From Paracoccaceae bacterium (GTDB taxonomy: Bacteria; Pseudomonadota; Alphaproteobacteria; Rhodobacterales; Rhodobacteraceae): a stretch of DNA of 8,890 nt. The DNA is taken from positions 1 through 8,890 of the forward strand of contig JAGLUD010000237.1 of assembly GCA_023134935.1 (NCBI GenBank), in the 5' to 3' direction. The notes under the pieces are model-generated. The model made no database searches and was not told the DNA's origin. It was given only the letters and a program-made list of their open reading frames with translations. Position 1 is the first letter of the stretch. Every line of letters begins with the position of its first letter. This document shows, in pieces, positions 1 to 7,617 of the stretch. A program made the translations under genes and the position numbers.

Positions 1-933
1 TTTCAGGAAGAACGCTGGAAAACTGATGAAGGCGCAATCAAAGCTGCACTAGAAGCTGCTGGCGTTGAATACATCTCGGCTGACGCGCAAAGCTCGTCCG
101 CTAAACAGCTTTCCGACGTTGAAAGCCTGATCGCACGTGGCGCAAATGCACTAATCATCTTGGCACAAGACGCTTCGGCCATTGGGCCTGCGGTTTCTGC
201 CGCTGCTGATGAAGGCATCCCTGTGATTGCTTATGACCGTCTGATCGAAGACAGCCGTGCATTCTATCTGACATTCGACAACGTTGAAGTTGGCCGTATG
301 CAGGCGCGCGCAGTTCTGGCGGCACAGCCGACTGGTAACTACGTGATGATCAAAGGTTCGCCAACAGATCCAAACGCAGACTTCCTACGTGGCGGTCAGC
401 AAGAAGTTCTTCAGGCTGCAATCGACGCTGGTGATATCACTATCGTTGCAGAAGCCTACACAGACGGTTGGGCACCTGCGAACGCTCAGCGTAACATGGA
501 GCAGATCCTAACAGCACAAGACAACAAAGTTGACGCTGTTGTGGCATCGAACGATGGTACTGCTGGCGGTGTTGTTGCAGCACTTACTGCACAGGGCATG
601 GAAGGTATTCCAGTATCCGGTCAAGACGGCGACCACGCTGCGCTTAACCGCGTTGCTTTGGGTACACAGACCGTTTCGGTTTGGAAAGATGCACGTGCAC
701 TTGGTAAAGCTGCCGGTGAAATCGCTGTAGCTTTGGCTGGCGGTACAATGAATGCAGACGTTGCTGGTGCTGCTTCTTGGACTTCCCCATCGGGTACAAC
801 ATTGTCCGCAATGTTCCTGGCACCTGTGCCTGTTTTAGCTGGCAACCTAAGCGACGTTATCGACGCTGGTTGGATTGCTAAAGACAAGCTTTGTGCTGGC
901 GTTGCTGCTGGCTCACGCGCTGCTTGTAACTAA
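1..933 (+). CDS. xylF: D-xylose ABC transporter, periplasmic substrate-binding protein (5' partial)
   Basis: Periplasmic receptor that delivers D-xylose to the XylH/XylG importer. The frame is open from base 1, so the gene is cut by the window edge; 310 residues remain. E. coli XylF is about 330 residues, so only the signal peptide and the first strand appear to be missing. Visible family segments: FQEERW at the first residues, AYDRLIEDS near residue 75-83 (E. coli has AYDRMIND), a GSP segment after [15 protein letters not shown], then [14 protein letters not shown] and [21 protein letters not shown]. This is the periplasmic-binding-protein type I (ribose/xylose) fold. The C-terminus carries two cysteines (LCAGV and AAC close to the stop) that could form a disulfide in the periplasm. 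Codons are strikingly GCT/GTT/GGT-rich compared with xylH and xylG, which fits high expression. xylH follows after 122 bases with a hairpin between. Family assignment is firm; xylose as the ligand is inferred from homology. Confidence 0.93.
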   Translation, partial: FQEERWKTDEGAIKAALEAAGVEYISADAQSSSAKQLSDVESLIARGANALIILAQDASAIGPAVSAAADEGIPVIAYDRLIEDSRAFYLTFDNVEVGRMQARAVLAAQPTGNYVMIKGSPTDPNADFLRGGQQEVLQAAIDAGDITIVAEAYTDGWAPANAQRNMEQILTAQDNKVDAVVASNDGTAGGVVAALTAQGMEGIPVSGQDGDHAALNRVALGTQTVSVWKDARALGKAAGEIAVALAGGTMNADVAGAASWTSPSGTTLSAMFLAPVPVLAGNLSDVIDAGWIAKDKLCAGVAAGSRAACN

Positions 934-941
934 TATCTATC

Positions 942-975
942 TCCTCCTCCGGCACCGTCGGGGGAGGAACCTTTT
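942..975 (+). terminator. Hairpin with short T-run between xylF and xylH (attenuator-type terminator)
   Basis: The left arm TCCTCCTCC (942-950) pairs with GGGGGAGGA (960-968) over 9 bp with one G-U. Two more pairs (G951-C959, G952-T958) can close the loop. TTTT follows at 972-975 after three bases. Such hairpins after the binding-protein gene of ABC importers typically stop part of the transcripts and protect the upstream mRNA, raising the binding protein over the permease and ATPase. That role is inferred; the stem is seen directly. Confidence 0.7.
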
Positions 976-1055
976 CAAATCACCAAAAAATCGAATACTC
1001 TGGTTCAGCGTGCTCTCGCACCCATTGTAGTATTCAATAACCGAAGGGTCGGCCG

Positions 1056-2324
1056 ATGAAAAAACTCATGCGAAATGCAGTAGGGGCGATTGGTATAGAC
1101 TTACGTCTTCTGGGCATGATCGGTGCATTGGTTCTTCTATGGATTATCTTTGATCTTTCTACTGGCGGTCGGTTTTTAACCCCGCGCAATTTATTCAACC
1201 TATCGGTCCAGACGGCATCTGTTGCTGTTATGTCGACCGGCATGGTTTTCGTTATCGTCACCCGACACATAGACCTTTCTGTAGGCGCATTGCTGGGCTT
1301 TATCGCCATGGTGATGGGGACGCTACAACTTAACATCCTGCCCGAATACCTTGGCTTTGGTCATTGGAGCATCTGGATTATTACGGTCGTTGTCGGCGTG
1401 CTTTTAGGCACACTTATCGGCGCTTTCCAAGGCTGGGTTATCGGCTACCTGACCGTCCCCGCATTTATCGTAACACTTGGCGGCCTGCTGATTTGGCGCG
1501 GTGCTGCGTGGTGGGTTACACAAGGACAAACCGTTGCCCCACTCGACGAAACCTTCCGTATGCTGGGCGGTGGCGTCGTTGGAACGTTGGGTGACCAGCT
1601 AAGCTGGGCTGTGGGGCTTGCAGCAACGATCGGGGCCGTTGTTATGATGGTTCTGGCACGGCGACGTAAATCCAGTCACGGCTTCAAGGTCAAACCACTA
1701 TGGGCGGAATACGCCATGGGCGGTATCGTGACGGCACTAATCCTGGGCTATGTTCTTGTAATGAACGCCTATCCGCTGCCCAAAGGAGCCGCCAAACGGT
1801 ATGCCGAGGCACAAGGAATTGAATACCCCGCCGACGGTTTGTTTATCTCGCACGGTATCGCGATACCGGTGATCATCCTGTTGGTCGTGGCCATTATTAT
1901 GACAATCGTCGCACAAAAAACCCGCTTCGGCCGTTATGTATTCGCCACTGGTGGCAACCCCGACGCAGCAGAGCTTTCGGGGATTAACACCCGAATGTTG
2001 ACAGTAAAGGTCTTCGCCCTGATGGGTGCTTTAACGGCCATAGCCGCCGTGATCGCCTCAGCCCGACTGGGCGCCGTTGGCAATGATTTGGGCGTGCTGG
2101 ACGAGTTGCGCGTGATCGCAGCCGCAGTGATTGGCGGTACGGCATTGTCCGGCGGCATCGGCACGATCTACGGCGCCATCATCGGCGCGGTTATCATGCA
2201 GTCCTTGCAGTCAGGCATGGCGATGGTGGGCGTAGATGCGCCACTGCAATCCATCGTCGTCGGCGTCGTTCTGGTTCTGGCCGTATTTATTGACATCATC
2301 TACCGCCGCCGCGCGGGCCTCTAA
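1056..2324 (+). CDS. xylH: D-xylose ABC transporter, permease
   Basis: Inner-membrane channel of the xylose importer, 422 residues, the usual length for alphaproteobacterial XylH. It belongs to the BPD_transp_2 (RbsC/XylH) family. Hydrophobic segments occur throughout, giving about 10-12 helices. Family motifs: RHIDLSVGA (about 70-78), [11 protein letters not shown] (134-144), the cytoplasmic loop [14 protein letters not shown] (297-310) that docks on the ATPase, and [18 protein letters not shown] (360-377). A hydrophilic stretch at about 201-219 and an inserted segment near 240-262 ([20 protein letters not shown]) are typical of XylH compared with the shorter RbsC. The start at 1056 is preceded by GAAGGG (1043-1048) at 7 bases. 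The stop codon lies inside the ribosome binding site of xylG, so the two are translationally close. Confidence 0.94.
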   Translation: MKKLMRNAVGAIGIDLRLLGMIGALVLLWIIFDLSTGGRFLTPRNLFNLSVQTASVAVMSTGMVFVIVTRHIDLSVGALLGFIAMVMGTLQLNILPEYLGFGHWSIWIITVVVGVLLGTLIGAFQGWVIGYLTVPAFIVTLGGLLIWRGAAWWVTQGQTVAPLDETFRMLGGGVVGTLGDQLSWAVGLAATIGAVVMMVLARRRKSSHGFKVKPLWAEYAMGGIVTALILGYVLVMNAYPLPKGAAKRYAEAQGIEYPADGLFISHGIAIPVIILLVVAIIMTIVAQKTRFGRYVFATGGNPDAAELSGINTRMLTVKVFALMGALTAIAAVIASARLGAVGNDLGVLDELRVIAAAVIGGTALSGGIGTIYGAIIGAVIMQSLQSGMAMVGVDAPLQSIVVGVVLVLAVFIDIIYRRRAGL

Positions 2325-2328
2325 GGAG
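2323..2328 (+). promoter_or_regulatory. Shine-Dalgarno AAGGAG deciding the xylG start
   Basis: AAGGAG overlaps the xylH stop codon. It lies only 1 base from the ATG at 2330 but 7 bases from the ATG at 2336. The second ATG is therefore the likelier start of xylG, which gives an N-terminus of [10 protein letters not shown]. Confidence 0.75.
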
Positions 2329-2335
2329 CATGGTT

Positions 2336-3082
2336 ATGGATAAGCAAACTCCGCTAGTTGAATTAAAAAACATCGAGCTGGCCTTTGGCGGCGTCAAAGC
2401 CGTGAATGACGTAAGCATCGATCTTTACCCCGGCGAAGTCGTCGGCGTTCTGGGCCATAACGGCGCCGGCAAGTCGACCTTGATCAAGGTTTTGTCGGGT
2501 GCTTACAAAGCCGACGCTGGCGAGATTTACGTGAATGGGGAAAAGGCTACGATCAACAACCCGCGCGATGCCCGCTCCTATAATATCGAGACTATTTATC
2601 AGACGCTGGCACTGGCCGACAATCTCGACGCCTCCTCGAACCTGTTTTTGGGACGAGAGATCGTCAACAAGTTCGGCATGGTCGACGATGATTCAATGGA
2701 GGCCGAGACGCGCAAAATAATGAAGCGCCTCAACCCCAACTTCGCCAATTTCAAATCGCCTGTAAGCGCGCTCTCGGGCGGTCAAAGGCAATCTGTGGCA
2801 ATCACACGGGCGGTGTATTTCAACGCACGCATCTTGATCATGGACGAACCTACAGCCGCCCTTGGTCCGCAGGAAACCGAAATGGTTGCAGAGCTGATCA
2901 ACCAGTTGAAGGCTGAAGGAATCGGAATTTTTCTGATCAGCCATGATATCCACGACGTGATGGAATTGTGCGACCGGATCAGTGTTATGAAAAACGGTAA
3001 ACTAGTGGGAACCGAGAATGTCGCAGACGTTACCGACGACGAGATTCTGAGCATGATTATTCTAGGCAAAAAGCCCAGCTAA
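2336..3082 (+). CDS. xylG: D-xylose ABC transporter, ATP-binding protein (single-domain)
   Basis: ATPase that powers the XylFHG importer, 248 residues from the preferred ATG at 2336 (250 from 2330). Motifs numbered from 2336: Walker [10 protein letters not shown] (40-48), Q-loop glutamine in IYQTLAL (about 89), signature LSGGQRQ (146-152), Walker B ILIMDEP (166-172), D-loop AALG, and H-loop histidine in LISHDIHD (about 203). It has one ABC domain only, whereas E. coli XylG is a duplicated protein of about 513 residues. The short form is the rule in many alphaproteobacterial pentose/fructose (FrcA-like) importers and would work as a homodimer on XylH. It is the last gene of the xyl unit here: no xylA or xylB follows, and a 191-base intergenic region separates it from an MFS gene. 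Confidence 0.93.
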   Translation: MDKQTPLVELKNIELAFGGVKAVNDVSIDLYPGEVVGVLGHNGAGKSTLIKVLSGAYKADAGEIYVNGEKATINNPRDARSYNIETIYQTLALADNLDASSNLFLGREIVNKFGMVDDDSMEAETRKIMKRLNPNFANFKSPVSALSGGQRQSVAITRAVYFNARILIMDEPTAALGPQETEMVAELINQLKAEGIGIFLISHDIHDVMELCDRISVMKNGKLVGTENVADVTDDEILSMIILGKKPS

Positions 3083-3094
3083 GCCCCATATCTT

Positions 3095-3123
3095 GTCACC
3101 GCATCTGTTCGCCAGACGGTGGC
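3095..3123 (+). terminator. Possible weak terminator hairpin after xylG
   Basis: GTCACCG (3095-3101) pairs with CGGTGGC (3117-3123), including one T-G. An inner stem TCTG/CAGA (3104-3107/3113-3116) closes around TTCGC, leaving a 2-base bulge. No T-run follows, so it is not a canonical rho-independent terminator. It may be a 3'-end stabilising or rho-assisted structure for the xyl transcript. Confidence 0.35.
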
Positions 3124-3190
3124 AGTGTTGGATAAGGCGTACCAGCGGGAATGAGAGGAAAGAAGTAGGCCTCTGACATTTTGGAAAAAC

Positions 3191-3200
3191 GTAACGTTAC
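3191..3200. promoter_or_regulatory. Perfect palindrome GTAACGTTAC, candidate LacI-family operator
   Basis: A perfect 10-base palindrome with a central CG lies about 70 bases upstream of the MFS coding start, in an otherwise gene-free interval. LacI-family regulators of sugar genes typically bind short palindromes with a central CG, and GntR of E. coli binds related GTTAC/GTAAC half-sites. No regulator gene is in the window, so the binding protein is unknown. The palindrome is seen directly; the operator role is inferred. Confidence 0.4.
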
Positions 3201-3260
3201 TTGATGTTCATGATGTATTCTTGCGTTCAGAGTAGGTGTAGCGTCGTCGTGAACTTTGTC

Positions 3261-3264
3261 GAGG
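3261..3264 (+). promoter_or_regulatory. Shine-Dalgarno-like GAGG favouring the TTG start at 3274
   Basis: GAGG lies 9 bases before TTG 3274. The other in-frame TTG (3256) has no purine-rich box at a suitable distance, and an in-frame stop (TGA at 3250-3252) excludes starts further upstream. The first in-frame ATG is about 50 codons inside the protein, past the first membrane helix, and can be ruled out. Confidence 0.45.
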
Positions 3265-3273
3265 ACCAAGATA

Positions 3274-4548
3274 TTGTCAAATGCGGAACCTACTGAACCA
3301 ATAGAACAACTCGGCGGTCGTCGGGCATGGGCTATCTGGTCACTTGCAGCCCTCGCATTCGGATACGCTTTCTTTCATCGAGTCACCCCTAGCGTTATGG
3401 TCTCCGATTTGATGAGCGAATTTGCCATCAGCGGTGCCATGCTCGGAACGCTTTCGGCACTGTACTTCTATCCTTATGTGGTATTGCAAATTCCACTTGG
3501 CGCAATTCTTGATGTCGTTGGCACGCGCATTATATTGACTGCGGCCTTATCCATCGCTGCACTCGGTTCACTACTGTTTGGGTCAGCTACATCCATCGAA
3601 GTTGCATACATTGGACGTGTCCTTATCGGAATTGGCTCCAGCGTCGGATTTTTAGGCGCGCTTACGCTGGCCGGTAAGTGGTTTCCTATTCGAAAGTTTG
3701 CCCTGTTATCCGGACTAACGATGTTTGTCGCGATGATGAGCGGGATGATGGCGCAGGGGCCTTTAGCCATCTTCGTTTCACAATTCGGGTGGCGCTCTAG
3801 TATGTGGGGGTTGGCAATCTTTGGTGGTTCGCTTGCCTTACTAGTTTACGTATTTGTACGGAACGAACCTGAAAACCGTAACATCGAAAAGAAACATAAA
3901 GACACCTGGAAGAATATGTGGAGTGGCCTAGCGCGTGCAGCAAGAACACGCGAAGTCTGGAAGATTGCACTTGTGGCAGCGACTATGTCCGCACCAATGT
4001 TGACGGTGGGCGGTCTGTGGGGGACACCTTATTTGATGAGCGCATATGAGTTAGAACGGCCCGAAGCTGCATTCTACATGTCGTTGATGCTGTTTGGCTG
4101 GGCATTTGGTGCTCCATTTACCGGGTGGCTGTCCGATTACATCGGACATAGGAAAGCGTTGCTTGTGTTCGGGTCAGGCATTTTATCTGTAACGTTGGGG
4201 ATCATCGTTTTCGTTCCGAATGTTCCACTGTGGCTAACTGTTGGTCTTTTTGTCCTAGCGGGAGCGTCCGGTTCGGCAATGGCGACAACTTTTGCATTGG
4301 TCCGTGAAGTTTCCCCAACCGATATCAGTGGATCTGTGGTGGGGATCGTAAATTCGATGACCGTGGCCTCGGGCGCGATATTGCAGCCTCTGGTTGGTGT
4401 ATTTCTTGATGCCAGATGGGATGGAACGCTCATAGAAGGTGCTAGAATCTATTCGGAATCCGACTATCGCTGGAGCTTCGCGATTGTCTTCGCCTCCGCT
4501 GTGGTTGGTTTTATAACCTGTCTAAACCTGAACGGTGGCACTAAGTAA
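3274..4548 (+). CDS. MFS transporter (sugar-phosphate-permease-like, 12 TM)
   Basis: Inner-membrane secondary transporter of the major facilitator superfamily, 424 residues from TTG 3274 (430 from TTG 3256). A short hydrophilic N-terminus leads into about 12 hydrophobic segments in two halves, split by a charged cytoplasmic loop (VRNEPENRNIEKKHKDTWK, about 195-213). The loop 2-3 motif A is degenerate (PLGAILDVVGTRIIL, about 74-88). The equivalent loop 8-9 copy is clear (GWLSDYIGHRKAL, about 284-296). GRVLIGIGSSVGFLGAL in helix 4 and GWRSSMWG near helix 6 fit the MFS_1 sugar-phosphate/organic-anion permease group (COG2271-like). The substrate cannot be read from the sequence. Position after xylFHG hints at a carbohydrate or organic acid, but the separate upstream region with its own palindrome argues for separate control. 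Codon use is less GC-biased than in xylG. Confidence 0.85.
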   Translation: MSNAEPTEPIEQLGGRRAWAIWSLAALAFGYAFFHRVTPSVMVSDLMSEFAISGAMLGTLSALYFYPYVVLQIPLGAILDVVGTRIILTAALSIAALGSLLFGSATSIEVAYIGRVLIGIGSSVGFLGALTLAGKWFPIRKFALLSGLTMFVAMMSGMMAQGPLAIFVSQFGWRSSMWGLAIFGGSLALLVYVFVRNEPENRNIEKKHKDTWKNMWSGLARAARTREVWKIALVAATMSAPMLTVGGLWGTPYLMSAYELERPEAAFYMSLMLFGWAFGAPFTGWLSDYIGHRKALLVFGSGILSVTLGIIVFVPNVPLWLTVGLFVLAGASGSAMATTFALVREVSPTDISGSVVGIVNSMTVASGAILQPLVGVFLDARWDGTLIEGARIYSESDYRWSFAIVFASAVVGFITCLNLNGGTK

Positions 4549-4596
4549 CAAGACACAAGCACCCACCAAGGGTTTGCACGGCATCACATCCCCTCC

Positions 4597-4686
4597 GTGC
4601 CGCGGGGCACATTTCCCGACGCCCTTCACCATAGCGCCCAGTATCGATATACCTCAGTCTCGCTCGCTTTCTGGAAGTCGGGCGAG
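4597..4686 (+). repeat. Two inverted repeats in the MFS-to-methyltransferase interval
   Basis: GTGCC/GGCAC (4597-4601/4606-4610, loop GCGG) is followed by ATTT and may act as a weak terminator for the MFS gene. CTCGCTCG/CGGGCGAG (4659-4666/4679-4686, one G-U, 12-base loop) lies about 55 bases before the methyltransferase start and could be a leader structure. Neither has a proper T-run, and functions are not established. Confidence 0.3.
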
Positions 4687-4730
4687 TCGACGCTGGTCGA
4701 ATGAGTGGCCTCGTGTTGTTTGCATCAATA

Positions 4731-4735
4731 AAGGA
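4731..4735 (+). promoter_or_regulatory. Shine-Dalgarno AAGGA deciding the methyltransferase start
   Basis: AAGGA is placed 6 bases before ATG 4742. This supports the short protein rather than the in-frame ATG at 4535, which lies inside the MFS gene and would add 69 residues with no resemblance to a methyltransferase. Confidence 0.7.
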
Positions 4736-4741
4736 TTGGCG

Positions 4742-5401
4742 ATGTCACCTATTCAGCGGAAACCACCCAACACTGCAAGTGTTGCGATACCGGGCGACAA
4801 CGGAAAATTGCACGCTCCGTCCGCCGCACGAAATGTTGCGGCAATTGTGGATGCGATCAGCGCATTTGTCCCTGACGAAGGAACCGCTCTGGAAATTGCA
4901 AGCGGGACGGGTCAACACGTCGTGCGTTATGCCGAAGCGTTTCCAAATATTGTATGGCAACCCACAGATATTGACACGGACCGGCTGAAAAGCATTGCGA
5001 TTTGGACCCTTGATTCGGATCTGAGCAACATTCAGAAGCCCGAACTATTGAACGCAACATCAGATAGTTGGTCCCCAACTTGGCTCGGTCAAAATTTGAT
5101 AATCCTATCGAATCTTCTGCACTTAATCAGTGAGCGCGAGGCGATGAACGTCATCACTCAATCTGCCAAGGCTCTGGCCTCTGGTGGAGTGTCGCTGATT
5201 TATGGCCCATTCTTACGCGGCGCGGATTTCGCAAGCGAGGGCGATCAGAAGTTTCACGAAAGTCTGCAGTTTAAGGATAGTGAGATCGGTTATAAATCCT
5301 ACCAGTTTGTTCAAAACGCCCAAACCGACAGCGGGCTAATACCGCTAGAACCAATACCGATGCCTTCGTCCAACTTATTACTTGTAGCGCGAAAGCCCTG
5401 A
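4742..5401 (+). CDS. DUF938 family SAM-dependent methyltransferase-like protein
   Basis: Cytosolic class I methyltransferase-fold protein of 219 residues, the normal size for the DUF938 family (PF06080; human relative METTL26). Family marks: GKLHAPSAARN (21-31), the glycine-rich SAM-binding motif I LEIASGTGQH (50-59), the acidic end of strand 2 in WQPTDIDTD (72-80), a motif IV-like SNLLHLI segment (123-129), LIYGPF (152-157) with the downstream F-x-x-SL segment, and the C-terminal MPSSNLLLVARKP. The methyl acceptor is not known for bacterial members, so none is claimed. The start is set by AAGGA at 6 bases. The gene stands alone: 193 bases follow the MFS gene, and the next operon is convergent. 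Confidence 0.85.
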   Translation: MSPIQRKPPNTASVAIPGDNGKLHAPSAARNVAAIVDAISAFVPDEGTALEIASGTGQHVVRYAEAFPNIVWQPTDIDTDRLKSIAIWTLDSDLSNIQKPELLNATSDSWSPTWLGQNLIILSNLLHLISEREAMNVITQSAKALASGGVSLIYGPFLRGADFASEGDQKFHESLQFKDSEIGYKSYQFVQNAQTDSGLIPLEPIPMPSSNLLLVARKP

Positions 5402-5422
5402 ATCAGGCGCTACAATAAGTAA

Positions 5423-5451
5423 TGCGAGCGCCGACATAGTCAGCGCTCGCA
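5423..5451. terminator. Hairpin terminator shared by the convergent methyltransferase gene and ABC operon
   Basis: TGCGAGCGC (5423-5431) pairs perfectly with GCGCTCGCA (5443-5451). Inside, a C/A mismatch is followed by GAC/GTC around an ATA loop, so nearly the whole element folds. On the minus strand it is followed by a T-rich stretch (TTACTTATTG); on the plus strand the tail is less T-rich (CATGTTATTA). Its position 22 bases after one stop codon and 20 bases after the other fits a bidirectional terminator. Confidence 0.7.
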
Positions 5452-5470
5452 CATGTTATTAATCAGCTGA

Positions 5471-6358
5471 TCAAGCGCCGATGCGGCGACGGCGATATTC
5501 GCTGGCAAGATAAACGACACCTGCGGTCAGAACCAACCCGATAGCTACGCTTAGCCAGTCAGTGCCGGAAAGAACCAGTTTAAGCAGTTCGAAAGGTGCT
5601 CCGCCGGCTGGACCCATCAGGATTTCCGCGGCAAGTTCTTCGTTAAAGTTGCTGTCGAACCAACCTTCCAGAAACTTTGCAATCGGGCGGCTGTTGCCAA
5701 ATCCAATGATGCTGTTGATGAATTCCAGCAAAACGACCGTGCCCGGGATCAGGAAGGCCAGTGGAATGCTCCAACGACGGAACAATGTCGATAGACCAGC
5801 CACCCATGCCAGCGCTGGTGCTTGCGTTAGCAAACCAACGATATAGTAGATCGCAGCTACGAATCCCATTTGAACATAGATTTGCAAAGCTTCGAAAATG
5901 CCGGGTGCATTCAGCGCTGGATGTTGGAACGACACAACGACAAGTACCAGATAAATTATTGCACCGGTAACCAAAGCAAATCCGAAGATTAGCGCCGCAA
6001 ATATCGTAATTCCCGACAATGCCTTACTGGTTAATATTTTAAGGTCGCTTTGCGGAATGGATTTCCAGAACAACAGCGCATTGTTACGGCGGTCTGCCGA
6101 AAAGCTGTCAGCGTAATAGAAGAATAAAGCTACAGTTAAGTAAACCGACCAAACTATATAGGAGGCCGCCACGCCGATCGTGTACATTGTTGCACCGGTC
6201 GGCGCGACAATGTATTCGCCTTCAAGTTCGCCATTACCGGCAATAAGAAGAAACGCCACAGCCACACATATGATTGATAGCAGAACTGCTGGCGCATAAA
6301 GGAACGCGCCTCGGTGCTCCAGAAACTCGCGCTTGATTAGAGCTTTCATAGTATGCAT
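5471..6358 (-). CDS. ABC-2 type transporter permease (YtrC-like cassette)
   Basis: Inner-membrane subunit of the exporter encoded with the adjacent ATPase, 295 residues. Six hydrophobic segments can be placed at about 18-40, 58-82, 116-142, 165-190, 197-220 and 268-286. The cytoplasmic loop after helix 2 carries DRRNNALLFWKSIPQSD (89-105). This motif is characteristic of ABC-2 permeases paired with YtrA-type GntR regulators, where the related form is DRRxxxILFWKSLPVSD. The C-terminus is strongly basic (RRRRIGA). ATG 6358 is chosen because GGAG lies 7 bases upstream and the ATG overlaps the ATPase stop as TGATG, implying coupled translation. A second ATG three codons later is possible. Substrate unknown; relatives serve in export or in defence against envelope-active compounds. 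Confidence 0.85.
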   Translation of the reverse strand: MHTMKALIKREFLEHRGAFLYAPAVLLSIICVAVAFLLIAGNGELEGEYIVAPTGATMYTIGVAASYIVWSVYLTVALFFYYADSFSADRRNNALLFWKSIPQSDLKILTSKALSGITIFAALIFGFALVTGAIIYLVLVVVSFQHPALNAPGIFEALQIYVQMGFVAAIYYIVGLLTQAPALAWVAGLSTLFRRWSIPLAFLIPGTVVLLEFINSIIGFGNSRPIAKFLEGWFDSNFNEELAAEILMGPAGGAPFELLKLVLSGTDWLSVAIGLVLTAGVVYLASEYRRRRIGA

Positions 6359-7239
6359 CAGACTTCTCCGTCGGTTGTAGTTTTGCCTTGCATGAGCGCC
6401 ACGAACAAATCGGACAGGCTCGGAGTCGAGGTCTGGCCAAGCGGCTCAAGATTTTCAGCTGGCACGTTGTCGAACACCATTACTGTGTGATCAAAACGGG
6501 TTTCAGAATAGATCGGGTTCAGATTTTGGGCTTGTTCCAACAGATCCTTGCCAACCGACACTTGCGTATATCGACCGCTAATTTCATCGACAGGTGTATC
6601 CAGAATGATCTTCCCGTCGTTCAAAAACATTATGTCACTTAACAGAAATTCGATTTCATCCACCTGATGGGTGGTGATCAAAACTGTGCGATCCTCGGTC
6701 ATATAATCTTCGAGAAGGCGACGGTAAAACCGTTTGCGATAGATAATGTCTAAACCGAGTGTCGGTTCGTCCAGAACCAGCAATTTCGCGTCAATCGCCA
6801 TTACAACTGCCAAGTGCAGTTGCGCCAACATACCTTTTGACAGGTGTTTGATTTTGGCGCCGGGTTTTACTTCGGTACCCGCCAAAAACTCCACCGCTTT
6901 ATCTTTGCTGAAGGACGGGTGAAGGTCTGTCATCAAGTCTAGCAACTCCTGAACCTTCAAGAACCTTGGCAAACTTGCAACATCGGCAACAAAGGCCACG
7001 TCGTTCATAAGTTTCGCTCGGTTTTGAAACGGGTTTTGACCCAAAATCTCGATCTGACCTTCGCTATCGGTCAACCCCAGAAGGGCGTTCAACGTCGTTG
7101 TTTTACCCGCACCGTTTTGACCCACCAGACCATATATACGACCCGCCGGTATGTCGAAATCGATGCCGCGAAGCACTTCCGTTTGCCCGAAAGTCTTCGA
7201 CAGACCCCGCGCACTTGCGATTATGTTTGAGGCGTTCAC
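6358..7239 (-). CDS. ABC transporter ATP-binding protein (YtrB-like)
   Basis: ATPase of the exporter, 293 residues. Motifs: Walker A GQNGAGKT (40-47), signature LSKGM (133-137) in place of LSGGQ, Walker B LLVLDEP (153-159), D-loop LGLD, and H-loop histidine in ITTHQVDE (191). The LSKGM form is usual in YtrB/CcmA-type exporters. The Q-loop region reads AFVADVASLPRF, with an acidic residue where many ABC proteins carry glutamine. A C-terminal extension of about 75 residues after the H-loop (from about 215) follows the core domain. The gene starts with GTG (7239) preceded by AGGAG (7247-7251) at 7 bases. The start overlaps the gntR stop as GTGA, and the 3' end overlaps the permease start, so the three genes form one coupled operon. 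Confidence 0.9.
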   Translation of the reverse strand: MNASNIIASARGLSKTFGQTEVLRGIDFDIPAGRIYGLVGQNGAGKTTTLNALLGLTDSEGQIEILGQNPFQNRAKLMNDVAFVADVASLPRFLKVQELLDLMTDLHPSFSKDKAVEFLAGTEVKPGAKIKHLSKGMLAQLHLAVVMAIDAKLLVLDEPTLGLDIIYRKRFYRRLLEDYMTEDRTVLITTHQVDEIEFLLSDIMFLNDGKIILDTPVDEISGRYTQVSVGKDLLEQAQNLNPIYSETRFDHTVMVFDNVPAENLEPLGQTSTPSLSDLFVALMQGKTTTDGEV

Positions 7240-7592
7240 TTGCCTTCTCCTTTTTCAAAGAGCTCGTTTTGATCAAGCTCCAGCGCTTCAATCTGCGCCC
7301 GAATACGTGGCCATTCTTCTGCAAGAAATTTGCTACGTTCATGTACAAGCAGCTTAGTGCGTGCTTTTTCTTCTACAAACATTCCTAGTCCCCGTTTCTT
7401 TACGACCACGTCCAGTTCGACCAAAGACTGATAGGCCTTGGTGACGGTTAGTGGATTAACGGAAAGGTCCATTGCGATCTGCCTTACAGATGGCATGGCC
7501 TCACCGTCTGAAATTGACCCGTTCAGGATCATTTCGATAAGTTGTTGCCGTATTTGCAAAAATATCGGCTGTGATTCATTCCATTGTTTCAT
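7236..7592 (-). CDS. GntR family transcriptional regulator, YtrA subfamily
   Basis: Short repressor-type regulator, 118 residues, the size of YtrA-type GntR proteins. The N-terminal winged helix-turn-helix spans about 8-74: PIFLQIRQQL, then the recognition region MPSVRQIAMDLSVNPLTVTKAYQSL (about 33-57), and the wing VVKKRGLGMFV (63-73). Only a short, charged helical tail (75-118) follows, as expected for YtrA proteins, which lack a large ligand-binding domain and use the tail to dimerise. It is first in the operon with the ABC ATPase and permease, ending in a 4-base GTGA overlap. An inverted repeat over the -10 box just upstream suggests autorepression. The ribosome binding site before ATG 7592 is poor, consistent with low regulator levels. 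The effector is unknown. Confidence 0.9.
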   Translation of the reverse strand: MKQWNESQPIFLQIRQQLIEMILNGSISDGEAMPSVRQIAMDLSVNPLTVTKAYQSLVELDVVVKKRGLGMFVEEKARTKLLVHERSKFLAEEWPRIRAQIEALELDQNELFEKGEGK

Positions 7593-7617
7593 GATATTTT
7601 TCGTTTCGTTGCAGGAT

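Noticed and set aside
621..887. Antisense open frame over xylF, and similar frames opposite xylH, xylG, the MFS gene and the ABC genes
   Set aside because: These are shadow frames of strongly supported genes, with no ribosome binding sites or domain content.
4535..4741. In-frame N-terminal extension of the methyltransferase from ATG 4535
   Set aside because: The extra 69 residues are unlike DUF938 proteins, the ATG lies within the MFS gene, and ATG 4742 has a well-placed AAGGA.
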